A stretch of 64,000 nt of DNA from SKHV01 sp963678565 (GTDB taxonomy: Bacteria; Bacteroidota; Bacteroidia; Bacteroidales; Prolixibacteraceae). The translations under genes were made by a program, and so were the position numbers. The notes under the pieces were generated by a model. It was not told where the DNA came from. It saw only the letters and a list, made by a program, of their open reading frames with translations, and did no database searches. Where the stretch lies: positions 558,001 through 622,000 of the forward strand of contig OY782875.1 of NCBI GenBank assembly GCA_963678565.1, given 5' to 3'. This document shows positions 52,478 to 60,813 of the stretch, one piece after another (position 1 is the first letter of the stretch; each line of letters opens with the position of its first letter).

Positions 52478-53269
52478 TTATATTGGTAGTTTAAAACCTA
52501 TAATAAGCTCTATACGCTTTGTATTATTTGGGTTGTTTCCTCGATTGATCAAAAAGTTGTAATCCACTTCGGTATATACTCCCCATTTTGATTGTAATTG
52601 TAGGTTTAAACCTGCAAAATGAGGTTTTGGATAAGAATCATCTTCGATTACATCGCCGTATGTATTATTGGCTGCTCTCCAATAACTCATTGAGTAGTTT
52701 GCATGCGCATGAACAATAAAATTCTTATTGACCAAAAAGTCAAATAAAATTGACGGTCCAGCAGAGAAATAGTATCCATTTGGTTCATTCGTACTCAAGC
52801 TATTTGTATCCTCAAGTCGATAAGAGCTTGTAAGAAAATAGTCATTTAAGTTTCCTCCAACTGACAAACATAATCGTTGGTTAGAATAAATGTTCCATGT
52901 TTTTGAATACCAACCAATAATTCCTGTGGTTAATCCTGAGCCTTCACTTCTATAGTATGCGTTGCCGTCATCATTTATCATGTTATCAACAATCAAAAAT
53001 AGATCGAAAACCAACTTGTTTCGATACAAAAATCGTGAATCATTAATATCAAAATTTACCTTTCTAATTTCCAATGTACCTGATAAGCCTGATATTTTGT
53101 GTTGTTCTGGATTGGGTGCTTCATTGTTACTAATACTTACAATTGTTGGTGCAATTCCTATATAATTGTCATTAGCATATTCTTTATTGAAATATTTAAA
53201 GTCGTTGATCGACTGACAAAAAAGAGAAAAAGGCAAAAACACTAATAAAAAGAGGGTAATACTCTTCAT
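52478..53269 (-). CDS. Exported beta-barrel-like protein, function unknown
   Basis: This 263-residue protein has a signal peptide (ending LFCQS) and alternating strands throughout: LSGTLEIRKVNFDI, LSVGGNLNDYFLTSS, FVGAG-like FSAGPSILFDFLV, and the last strand ELIIGFKLPI. It looks like a small outer-membrane barrel. I do not recognise a family. It is the last of three genes transcribed together (gaps of 2 and 11 bases), downstream of a two-component system on the same strand. Confidence 0.6.
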   Translation of the reverse strand: MKSITLFLLVFLPFSLFCQSINDFKYFNKEYANDNYIGIAPTIVSISNNEAPNPEQHKISGLSGTLEIRKVNFDINDSRFLYRNKLVFDLFLIVDNMINDDGNAYYRSEGSGLTTGIIGWYSKTWNIYSNQRLCLSVGGNLNDYFLTSSYRLEDTNSLSTNEPNGYYFSAGPSILFDFLVNKNFIVHAHANYSMSYWRAANNTYGDVIEDDSYPKPHFAGLNLQLQSKWGVYTEVDYNFLINRGNNPNNTKRIELIIGFKLPI

Positions 53270-53271
53270 AA

Positions 53272-54195
53272 CTATTTAATAAATGTTAGACCAATTCCAG
53301 CGCCAACAAACCAACCTGAATAAGGTCGAACTCCTGCTTCTGCTGTTGCACAAAGTCCATACATTTTGCCCGTTTTTATGCGTTTATCAACTTGATACAG
53401 CTTGTACCCAGCTTTAAAACCAATTGGGTTATTTCCTAAATTGTTTTTTACAGCATCGTTTATATCAGTTCCATCGAGCTTTTTAAAATTATTTACAGGA
53501 AGAATAAGTACATCAAAATACAAGTCATTCCCTATCGATGCGTATTGAATTCCATAACTTTCAGTGTCAATAAAAATGCTTGTTAATACGCGCAAGCTAA
53601 CGCCAGCATATATACCCATCGATTGAATTTTTGCATATTCATATCCATTGCTAAACCTGAAATCTTCGATTAAATCGTTCAAACTAATTCCATATTTTTT
53701 TGAATATAAGCCACCTCTTACCATTCCCATTATTTTTTTGTCAGATGGAATGATCAAATAAGTGTCGGTATAATTTCGTTGATAAGTTTGGTCGCCGCTA
53801 ACATTCGTTGAGTAGGTAGTACCCGTATATTCTCGTTTGAGCATTACTTTCGTTTTCATTGAACGAACCGAGTTGAACAAAGTGTAATAAGTTCCCAGTT
53901 CGATTTCTGTATTGCCAGGAAAGTTTTTCTCTTCTAAACGACCAAAGGCTAAGAAGCTTTTTCGAAGTAGAAATTGGGCTCCTAGTTTTTCATGCTTAAA
54001 TTCATAATGCCCCCAAATTCCAACGTTTGAAGTTGATGCTGCCAATGATTTACCGACTAGCTCAAAATGAAACAAATCGGTGTTTAAACTTAATATGGGG
54101 GTTTTGGGAGGATTGTTAGAGAGTACTTTGTAATTTTCGGCCTTTAGACCTGAAATTGTAAATAATAAAATGGATATAAAAAAGATACGTTTCAT
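53272..54195 (-). CDS. Exported outer-membrane-barrel-like protein, function unknown
   Basis: This 307-residue protein has a signal peptide (ending SGLKAEN) and many amphipathic strands: SNVGIWGHYEFKHEK, TEIELGTYYTLFNS, IYAGVSLRVLTSIFID, and a C-terminal pair ATAEAGVRPYSG and WFVGAGIGLTFIK, which ends as an outer-membrane protein would. The family is unknown to me. It starts 11 bases after the stop of the preceding gene in the transcript and is followed after 2 bases by another barrel-like gene, so the pair may form one surface assembly. Confidence 0.62.
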   Translation of the reverse strand: MKRIFFISILLFTISGLKAENYKVLSNNPPKTPILSLNTDLFHFELVGKSLAASTSNVGIWGHYEFKHEKLGAQFLLRKSFLAFGRLEEKNFPGNTEIELGTYYTLFNSVRSMKTKVMLKREYTGTTYSTNVSGDQTYQRNYTDTYLIIPSDKKIMGMVRGGLYSKKYGISLNDLIEDFRFSNGYEYAKIQSMGIYAGVSLRVLTSIFIDTESYGIQYASIGNDLYFDVLILPVNNFKKLDGTDINDAVKNNLGNNPIGFKAGYKLYQVDKRIKTGKMYGLCATAEAGVRPYSGWFVGAGIGLTFIK

Positions 54196-54206
54196 AATAA
54201 GAAGTT

Positions 54207-55166
54207 TTATTTAAGTTCATTTGATAAATGTTCAACCATATCTTTTTGAATTTTTAGAATGATTGATTCTAACTCGTTGATGTATCTTTCAGAGTTGGCT
54301 TTTATAACATATTCACCCGATCGGGCTAAACCAAAAAACTCGGCTGCACTTTTATTATCATCGGTTTTAAAAACCCCTTCAGACCATTGAACTCCGGCCC
54401 AAACTGGCATTTTCTTGAAATAAAGTGGTACCCAACCCATATCGGTAGTGTAGATCATCGTTGATACGGTTACTGCCATTACCGGATTGGTTGATAAGCT
54501 GATGTTTTTATATCCTTTTCCTCCTTCGAAGGTAGCAAAGGACACATAGTAATGGATTGTGATTAGATTGAACTTTTCCTTCTTTGCCATATTTTGATAG
54601 AAAAGTCCGGCAGAGATATTGTTGTTTGAGGCATATCTGTTGACATTTGTTGGTGGAAACGAAATGTCGCGTGTTACAGCAATTGCAGGATATCCTAGTA
54701 TCATTCCATTTGTAATTTTCATTTTTCCTGTTTTGGCTGGTTCATTACCTGTGTTTCCAACGAATTCTAATTTAGAAGCTTTGCTTATTTTCTTCTGTGC
54801 ATAATTACTATTTAATAAGTCTTCGCCGTTTGTTAGATTTAATCCAATTCCTAACAATAACTCACTTAGTTGCTTGTAAGATTTGTTTACCATTGCCTGA
54901 AATTTTTCTTGATCAATACCTATCAAATCAACCTCGGAATACACGGCATTAGTAGCCGTTTTCTCTGAACCTTTCATCGTGGTGGCTTGAGAAACAACAT
55001 AATCGGCGATAAACGTTTTATCGTTTACCAGTGCCTTTGCAGATTTTCCTTTGATTTTGATTTCTAAATCGTATTTCTCTGCAAAATCTACTTTAGACCA
55101 ATCGGTTTGAGCGTTCAATGCTATTGAGAGTAACAGCAGAACGAATAATAAATTAAATGTCTTCAT
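54207..55166 (-). CDS. Exported protein, function unknown
   Basis: This 319-residue protein has a signal peptide (ending ALNAQ). The body mixes strands and helices rather than the pure strand pattern of its two neighbours: DLEIKIKGKSAKALVNDKTF, TRDISFPPTNVNRYASNNN (quoted in part), a segment PVMAVTVSTMIYTTDMGW and a C-terminal amphipathic helix ERYINELESIILKIQKDM. It contains no cysteine after the signal. It is probably periplasmic or on the inner side of the outer membrane. No family recognised. It is the first gene of the three-gene unit. Confidence 0.6.
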   Translation of the reverse strand: MKTFNLLFVLLLLSIALNAQTDWSKVDFAEKYDLEIKIKGKSAKALVNDKTFIADYVVSQATTMKGSEKTATNAVYSEVDLIGIDQEKFQAMVNKSYKQLSELLLGIGLNLTNGEDLLNSNYAQKKISKASKLEFVGNTGNEPAKTGKMKITNGMILGYPAIAVTRDISFPPTNVNRYASNNNISAGLFYQNMAKKEKFNLITIHYYVSFATFEGGKGYKNISLSTNPVMAVTVSTMIYTTDMGWVPLYFKKMPVWAGVQWSEGVFKTDDNKSAAEFFGLARSGEYVIKANSERYINELESIILKIQKDMVEHLSNELK

Positions 55167-55296
55167 TTTTCTTCAATTTAATTTGCGAATCTTTTTGATT
55201 AATTATGACATAAAGGTCTTTTATTAATCAATTCAAGTAAATACGTAGTTTGCCGTATTTTTAAACTTCGATAAAATGAAGATCGGAATGGTTGAG

Positions 55297-55947
55297 CTAG
55301 ATTAGTCTTGCTTTATTTGCAATATTAATTGCTTCTAATTTATTTCGAACGTGAAGTTTTTTGTAAATGTTTTCGATGTGTTTACGAACTGTTGCTGAAC
55401 TAATATTCAGATTATCACTGATTTCGTTGTGGTTCAAGCCTTTGCTTAAATGCTTCAGAACTTCCTGTTCTCTTGGAGTTAAATTGTAGGTTTCTTTATC
55501 TTGAGTATTAAAATTTGATGGTAAGGGGCTTCTTAATAATTTTAATGCTTTCAATGCAATTGATGGTGTCATTGGCGCTCCTCCCTCAATAATTTCATGA
55601 ATGCTTTTGTTTAATGATTCAGGTGTTACATCTTTGAGTAGATAACCATTTGCTCCTGCTTGAATTGCTGTAAAAATATTTTGCTCATTATCAAAAACGG
55701 TAAGCATTATTACTTTTATATGCGGATACTTTTGTTTTAATTTTCTTGTTGTTTCGATCCCATCTAAAATAGGCATCTGTATATCCATTAATATCACATC
55801 AATATTGTTATCCTCTTTAAGATAATTGAGCAATTCGTTGCCGTTTTTAGCCCATAATTTAAGTTTTAAAGAATCAAAAAATTCTAGTTTTTCGATGATT
55901 GTTTGGGCGAGGAAGTGATTATCTTCGGCAAGTGCTATTCTAATCAT
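55297..55947 (-). CDS. NarL/LuxR-type response regulator
   Basis: This 216-residue regulator has a receiver domain (IALAEDNHFLA with the acidic pair; VILMDIQMPILDG with phospho-acceptor Asp55; VIMLTVFDNE and the lysine in GYLLKDVTPES) and a C-terminal LuxR helix-turn-helix (LTPREQEVLKHLSKGLNHNE, SSATVRKHIENIYKKLHV, about residues 150-210). It is encoded 62 bases after the TPR sensor kinase, its evident partner. It would bind promoters as a dimer when phosphorylated. The next unit on the strand starts 130 bases further on and is a possible target. Confidence 0.93.
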   Translation of the reverse strand: MIRIALAEDNHFLAQTIIEKLEFFDSLKLKLWAKNGNELLNYLKEDNNIDVILMDIQMPILDGIETTRKLKQKYPHIKVIMLTVFDNEQNIFTAIQAGANGYLLKDVTPESLNKSIHEIIEGGAPMTPSIALKALKLLRSPLPSNFNTQDKETYNLTPREQEVLKHLSKGLNHNEISDNLNISSATVRKHIENIYKKLHVRNKLEAINIANKARLI

Positions 55948-56009
55948 TTTTTTTCGATAAAATTAAAGCTTGTTGAAAAAGAAGTAAATAAGTCAAATTT
56001 CGTATTTTA

Positions 56010-57914
56010 TTAAAAAAGTATCTTAATCATTGTGCCTTCATTTTGTTTACTTTCAAGAATAAGTTTATATCCTAATTCTTTCACACGTTGATGCATGTTG
56101 TTTAAACCATTTCCAGCTGCAACAGAATTTTTGTCGAAGCCAATACCATTATCGTAGATCTGAATTTCGTGCTTGGTTAATTTGATTGTTATTTTTGTTG
56201 CGTTAGCGTGTTTTATTGCATTATTTATCGCTTCCTGTATGCATCTAAAAATTTGAATTGCTTCATTGTTTGTATATATATGCGAATGTGATGTATCATT
56301 AAATTGAGAAATGATTTTGATATTAGGATCAATTTGACGCACTGTATTAATAAACTCAACAATCTTTGTATTTAATTCATCTCCTGAAATAGATGAAGCA
56401 TTCATTGCCCATATGGTATCTCTTAATTCAAGCATTGTGTTTCGAGTAAAAGATCCCAGCGTTGCGATTTTTTCTTCTTTGATTTTTGAGCTCTTGTAAA
56501 ATTTTAAATTGTCGAGTGTAGAAATAACAAAGGTTAGCTGTGCACCTATATTATCGTGTAAATCTCGTGATATTCTAAGCTTTTCATCTTGAATTTTATT
56601 TAGTGTATTTGTCTTTTCAAAAGCAACATCTTGCTTTAGTTTTTCATTACGTTTTCTGAGGTAGAAATAAATATACGTTGCCGTAACAACTAGCAATACT
56701 AAACTTGCTAATACAATTATTAATAAATTGTTTTTTTGTTGATTTCTAATTCTTTGATAGGCTAACGCAGTTTCTTTTTCGGCAAGTAATTTTTCCTTTT
56801 TCTCCGTTTCATACTTCAGATTTAGTTCTTCAATAATTCGTGATTTTTCTGTTGAGTAGATCGAATCTTTTAGACTATTCGCGATATTTAGTTCAGCAAG
56901 TGCTTGTTCGTAATTATGAGTTGCTTTATAATAATTTACGAATTGCTCATGTGCAAATTGTACCCGAGACATTGAATTAGTTTGAATAGCAAGTTCTAAA
57001 CCCTTTTGATAATGCTGATAGGCAAGTTGATATTTTTTAATTTGTAGGTATGTGTTTCCGAGGTTCGTGTTCACAATTGCCAAACCATGTATTTCGCCTG
57101 TTTGTTGATAGATTTCTTTAGCTTTTAAATAATAATTAATACTCAAATCTATTTTTCCTAAAGATTTGTACAACACCCCTTGATTTATGTATAAACCTGC
57201 TTTTACATCAAGGTATGGTTGGTTTTGAAGTAGAGATTCTGCAAACTGATAAATTGAATCTGAATCAGAGTATTTTTTTTGGTTTTCAGCATTAATACCT
57301 TGGTTGATTAAAGCTTTACACCAACCAAGAGTATCTTGTTGCTTTTCTGCAACCAAAATTGCCTTTTTATAGTATTCATCGGCTTTATTAAATTGCTGCT
57401 CTTTTCTGAAGATTTCTGCAATATTATTAGCAAGCAACCCCGATTCACGAAGAAGATTTTCTTTTTCAGTAATTTCTAAAGCTTTTAGGTAGTAAGTAAT
57501 TGCTTCATCCATTTCTCCAATATCGAAGTAACAATTTCCAATCTTGCTGTAGCTCGAAACTAAACTATAGGGATTGCCATGGTTTAATCTAATTTTTAAT
57601 GCATCCATATTGAATGCCAGTGATTTTTTATAATCGCTAGATGCATAATATGCTATTGCTAGCGCATTGTATGCTTCTGCAATTAATAGCGAGTCGCTAT
57701 GATTTTTTGCGGCTAATAAACATTTTTCTGCGTAATTAATTGATTGTTCAATGTCGCTATAGGTTGAATAGTAACTAATGTCGGAATATAGGATGATTTG
57801 GGCTTTTCCTTTTTTATTCTCAGCAACAACTTTTAAACTGTCGATATTAGGTAATTGGCTATAGCCAATTGCATGAAAGACTGTTGTTAATATAAAAAGT
57901 AAGAGCTTCTTCAT
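56010..57914 (-). CDS. TPR-containing sensor histidine kinase (NarX type)
   Basis: This 634-residue kinase has a signal peptide (residues 1-19), about eight tetratricopeptide repeats in the periplasm (about 40-345: AYNALAIAYYASSDYKKSLA; SYSKIGNCYFDIGEMDEAIT; NTNLGNTYLQIKKYQLAY), a coiled coil (about 355-390), one membrane helix (about 396-418), a HisKA_3 dimerisation domain (RISRDLHDNIGAQL, His453) and a HATPase domain (CIQEAINNAIKHANATK; DNGIGFD; GNGLNNM). The TPRs probably sense a periplasmic protein or peptide rather than a small solute. Response regulator adjacent. Confidence 0.93.
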   Translation of the reverse strand: MKKLLLFILTTVFHAIGYSQLPNIDSLKVVAENKKGKAQIILYSDISYYSTYSDIEQSINYAEKCLLAAKNHSDSLLIAEAYNALAIAYYASSDYKKSLAFNMDALKIRLNHGNPYSLVSSYSKIGNCYFDIGEMDEAITYYLKALEITEKENLLRESGLLANNIAEIFRKEQQFNKADEYYKKAILVAEKQQDTLGWCKALINQGINAENQKKYSDSDSIYQFAESLLQNQPYLDVKAGLYINQGVLYKSLGKIDLSINYYLKAKEIYQQTGEIHGLAIVNTNLGNTYLQIKKYQLAYQHYQKGLELAIQTNSMSRVQFAHEQFVNYYKATHNYEQALAELNIANSLKDSIYSTEKSRIIEELNLKYETEKKEKLLAEKETALAYQRIRNQQKNNLLIIVLASLVLLVVTATYIYFYLRKRNEKLKQDVAFEKTNTLNKIQDEKLRISRDLHDNIGAQLTFVISTLDNLKFYKSSKIKEEKIATLGSFTRNTMLELRDTIWAMNASSISGDELNTKIVEFINTVRQIDPNIKIISQFNDTSHSHIYTNNEAIQIFRCIQEAINNAIKHANATKITIKLTKHEIQIYDNGIGFDKNSVAAGNGLNNMHQRVKELGYKLILESKQNEGTMIKILF

Positions 57915-58129
57915 AAATTAAAGGATTGGTAGGCTGTATGGAATATATAATGATTCTTCCTTAAAATTTGTTCAATGCATAATATGAATTCTTCTGTCCA
58001 TGACTACCTGATGAGGCTTTAGTCTTTAGATATCAAGTTGGTGATTATTTTTCCAAGGTCAAAGACAAATCGTATTTTGTATGTCAAACCATTCATCTAC
58101 AATATTGTTACCTTATGAAAGCTTGAATT

Positions 58130-59065
58130 ATGAAACGTCGTGAATTTATCAGAACAACATCTGCAGCAGTTGCTGGTCTTTCATTAATAGGATTAGGGAG
58201 TTCGTTCACTAAAAAAGGAATTCCTTATCGCACTTTAGGGAAAACTGGTTTAAAGGTTTCGTTAATTGGAGTTGGTGGGCATCATATAGGCGATCGGTTT
58301 ATCAGCGATGAAGTTTCAATTCAGTTAATTCGTGAAGCCTTGGACAACGGTGTTAACTTTTTAGACAATGCATGGCACTACAATAATGGTCGTAGCGAAG
58401 AGCTGATGGGGCGCGCCTTATTAAATGGCTATCGCGATAAAGCAATTCTGATGACTAAACATCATGGGCGAGACCCAAAAACAGCGCAAAAACATTTAGA
58501 AACCAGCTTGAAACGATTACAGACTGACCATATTGATTTATGGCAGTTTCACGAAATTGAAAGTCTTGAATCTGTTGAAAAAATTTACTCAAGTGGTGTA
58601 CTCGATTACGTGCAAAAAAAGAAAGATGAAGGCGTAATTGGTCATATAGGTTTTACAGGGCATACTCGGCCTGATATCCACAAAGCTATGTTAGACAAAG
58701 GTTTTGATTGGGAAACAGTTCAAATGCCGATAAGTGTGCTCGATCATCATTATTTAAGCTTTTCACAAGAAATTATTCCAATTTTGGTGGAAAAGAATAT
58801 TGGAATAATCGGCATGAAATCAGTTGCTTCGGGTGCGATTGTAAATCAGGAGATTGCAAGTATTGAAGAATGTTTGCGATTTAGTATGAGTATGCCGGTT
58901 TCCACTTTGGTTTCAGGAATGAATAACCTTGATCATCTTCGACAGAATATGGAAATCACTCGCAATTTTAAACCAATGAATGAAGTCGAAATTGCAGCGG
59001 TGTTAGAAAAAACATATGATCAAGCACAAGGTGGCAAGCATGAGTGGTACAAAGATAAAGTATAA
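58130..59065 (+). CDS. Aldo/keto reductase exported by the Tat pathway
   Basis: This 311-residue protein starts with a twin-arginine signal (KRREFIRTTSAAVAGLSLIG), so it should be exported folded, with its cofactor. The aldo/keto reductase barrel follows: GIPYRTLGKTGLKVSLIGVG; the catalytic tetrad is Asp and Tyr in NFLDNAWHYN, Lys in LMTKHHG and His in WQFHEIE. This group includes enzymes acting on surface or periplasmic carbonyls, but NADPH is not normally found in the periplasm, so the role or cofactor is an open question. It is monocistronic. Confidence 0.9.
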   Translation: MKRREFIRTTSAAVAGLSLIGLGSSFTKKGIPYRTLGKTGLKVSLIGVGGHHIGDRFISDEVSIQLIREALDNGVNFLDNAWHYNNGRSEELMGRALLNGYRDKAILMTKHHGRDPKTAQKHLETSLKRLQTDHIDLWQFHEIESLESVEKIYSSGVLDYVQKKKDEGVIGHIGFTGHTRPDIHKAMLDKGFDWETVQMPISVLDHHYLSFSQEIIPILVEKNIGIIGMKSVASGAIVNQEIASIEECLRFSMSMPVSTLVSGMNNLDHLRQNMEITRNFKPMNEVEIAAVLEKTYDQAQGGKHEWYKDKV

Positions 59066-59352
59066 GCAATAATTACTTTGAACGATTAAAAAGTGTTTTA
59101 CTTGTTCGATTTTCCCCGTTCATAGCTCTATTCATATGTTCTGAAGCTTATTGGAATTAGTTGATTGCATAATGAAAGATATGTTATCAGAAGAATTTAC
59201 TACATTTAAGCAATAGGGAGAAAGTTATTTGAATACAAACTGATAGTAGTATCCTCAATAAAATAGTGTAGGTACATTAATTATTGAATTTTTATTGATT
59301 TCAAAGTAAGGTTTCCGAGTTTATTTCTGTGAAACTCATTTGTTGAATAAAG
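59066..59352. other. AT-rich intergenic region before the membrane kinase
   Basis: 287 bases separate the aldo/keto reductase from the membrane kinase. Only a 14-codon frame (ATG at 59163) is seen, too short to support. No terminator or clear promoter pair was found. Confidence 0.5.
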
Positions 59353-60729
59353 ATGCTACTAAAAAGTTACTCACATGGGGGCGTGATGAAAAAAATTCAA
59401 TTTAATCAAAAGGGATTTGATTATTTAGTCGGAGATCGTCCGAAGATTTCGTTTGAGCAGCGAATTTTTAATATACTTAATTTGCTGGGAGCATTTGCGA
59501 TTCTTTTGGGAGCCGGATTAGGATACTTTATATGGGATGATTTGGTTTTTGCTTTGATTATCCTTGCGTTTTCAATTTTGTCATTTCTTGCCTATTATAC
59601 CAGTCGGTTTAGAAACAAATACCAATTAGGCCAATCTATTTTCTATGTCTATGTTCACTTTTTGTTTTTGATTTTGTGGATAAAAGGTGGTGGTATCGAA
59701 AGCAATTTTTTATTGCTCTTGTTTAACATAGGACTTTGGTTATTACTTTTTTCGGTCAAGCGCTTCTACTCAAAAGTTATTTTTAACTTCCTGTTTGTAA
59801 TAGTTCTTGTGCTGATAAATTTGTGGCATCCCAATTTGATTCAATGGATTCCAGAAACGAATTTTCAAAAAGGATTTTCTCAAATAGGAAGCTATATTAT
59901 CATTGGTATTTATACTTACAGCATTGTTTTTCTTTTTATAAAGCGGTTTAAACAAGAAAGAGCTTCGCTCCAAGAAGCTAATGAAAAGCTGAATGTGTTA
60001 AATCAAATTCTCGTCGAGAATAAAAAAGAGCTTGAAAAGTCAAATGCTCTTCGGAATAAACTTTTTTCGGTCATCTCACACGATATGCGTTCGCTGGTTG
60101 GTATTGTTAATAATTTCAGTGAATTGTTAATCGATCCTGATATGTCGATTGGTGATGAAGATGAATATGAAATAAAGAATAACATCCACGATGCTTCAAA
60201 TAATTTGTTGGCAATGGTTGACAACCTCCTTTATTGGGCGCGTATACAAATGAATGCGATTAGTATTAAAAAGCAGAACGTGCCAATAAAGAATGTGATT
60301 CAAAGTTGTATTCGTATTTACAAGCACAATATTGAAGACAAGGGAATTGAATTGGTTTCCTATTACAATCAACCTTGTATTGTGAATGTTGATTTAGAAA
60401 TGCTACGATTCATCATTCGAAATTTATTATCGAATGCCATCAAATTTTCAAATTCAAATGGCGAAATTCAAATTACTTTAGAAAATTATCAGGAGAATCA
60501 AATTCGTTTCTCAGTTATCGATAATGGAGTGGGCATGACTAAGGACGAATTAGTAGCCATTAAAGATACAACAACTCATTTTACTACTTTGGGAACCCAA
60601 AACGAACAAGGAACAGGCTTGGGATTGGTGATTGTTCACGATTTTGCAAAATCGCTGGGTGGATCAATCGAAATCGAGAGTGAAAAAGGTAAAGGAAGTC
60701 GCTTCTCACTAATTCTACCGAAGCAATAA
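59353..60729 (+). CDS. Membrane sensor histidine kinase
   Basis: This 458-residue protein has about six membrane helices in the first 200 residues (about 40-60, 65-82, 95-110, 117-133, 142-158, 178-197) with short loops, so it senses from within the membrane. A short coiled coil (about 200-235) follows, then HisKA (LFSVISHDMRSLVG, His243), an N-box NLLSNAIKFSNSNG, DNGVGM and GTGLGLVI. The start is either 59353 or the ATG at 59386 (MKKIQFNQK). No response regulator lies beside it. It is monocistronic, upstream of dnaG. Confidence 0.9.
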   Translation: MLLKSYSHGGVMKKIQFNQKGFDYLVGDRPKISFEQRIFNILNLLGAFAILLGAGLGYFIWDDLVFALIILAFSILSFLAYYTSRFRNKYQLGQSIFYVYVHFLFLILWIKGGGIESNFLLLLFNIGLWLLLFSVKRFYSKVIFNFLFVIVLVLINLWHPNLIQWIPETNFQKGFSQIGSYIIIGIYTYSIVFLFIKRFKQERASLQEANEKLNVLNQILVENKKELEKSNALRNKLFSVISHDMRSLVGIVNNFSELLIDPDMSIGDEDEYEIKNNIHDASNNLLAMVDNLLYWARIQMNAISIKKQNVPIKNVIQSCIRIYKHNIEDKGIELVSYYNQPCIVNVDLEMLRFIIRNLLSNAIKFSNSNGEIQITLENYQENQIRFSVIDNGVGMTKDELVAIKDTTTHFTTLGTQNEQGTGLGLVIVHDFAKSLGGSIEIESEKGKGSRFSLILPKQ

Positions 60730-60813
60730 ATTAAAAATCGACTTGCAATTTTTTCTGAAGATTACTTTTCAACATAAGTTTTTTTGCATCACTAAATTCT
60801 TAATTTTGTTCTT

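Noticed and set aside
53272..54195. Porin or PorP-type T9SS component for the barrel gene
   Set aside because: No recognisable PorP/SprF motif; left as function unknown.
59163..59207. 14-codon frame before the membrane kinase as a small protein
   Set aside because: Too short, with no start signals or conservation visible.
60801..60808. TAATTTTG directly before the dnaG ATG as its promoter -7 box
   Set aside because: The nearest TTTG is only 14 bases upstream and transcription would start at about the ATG itself; too weak to call.
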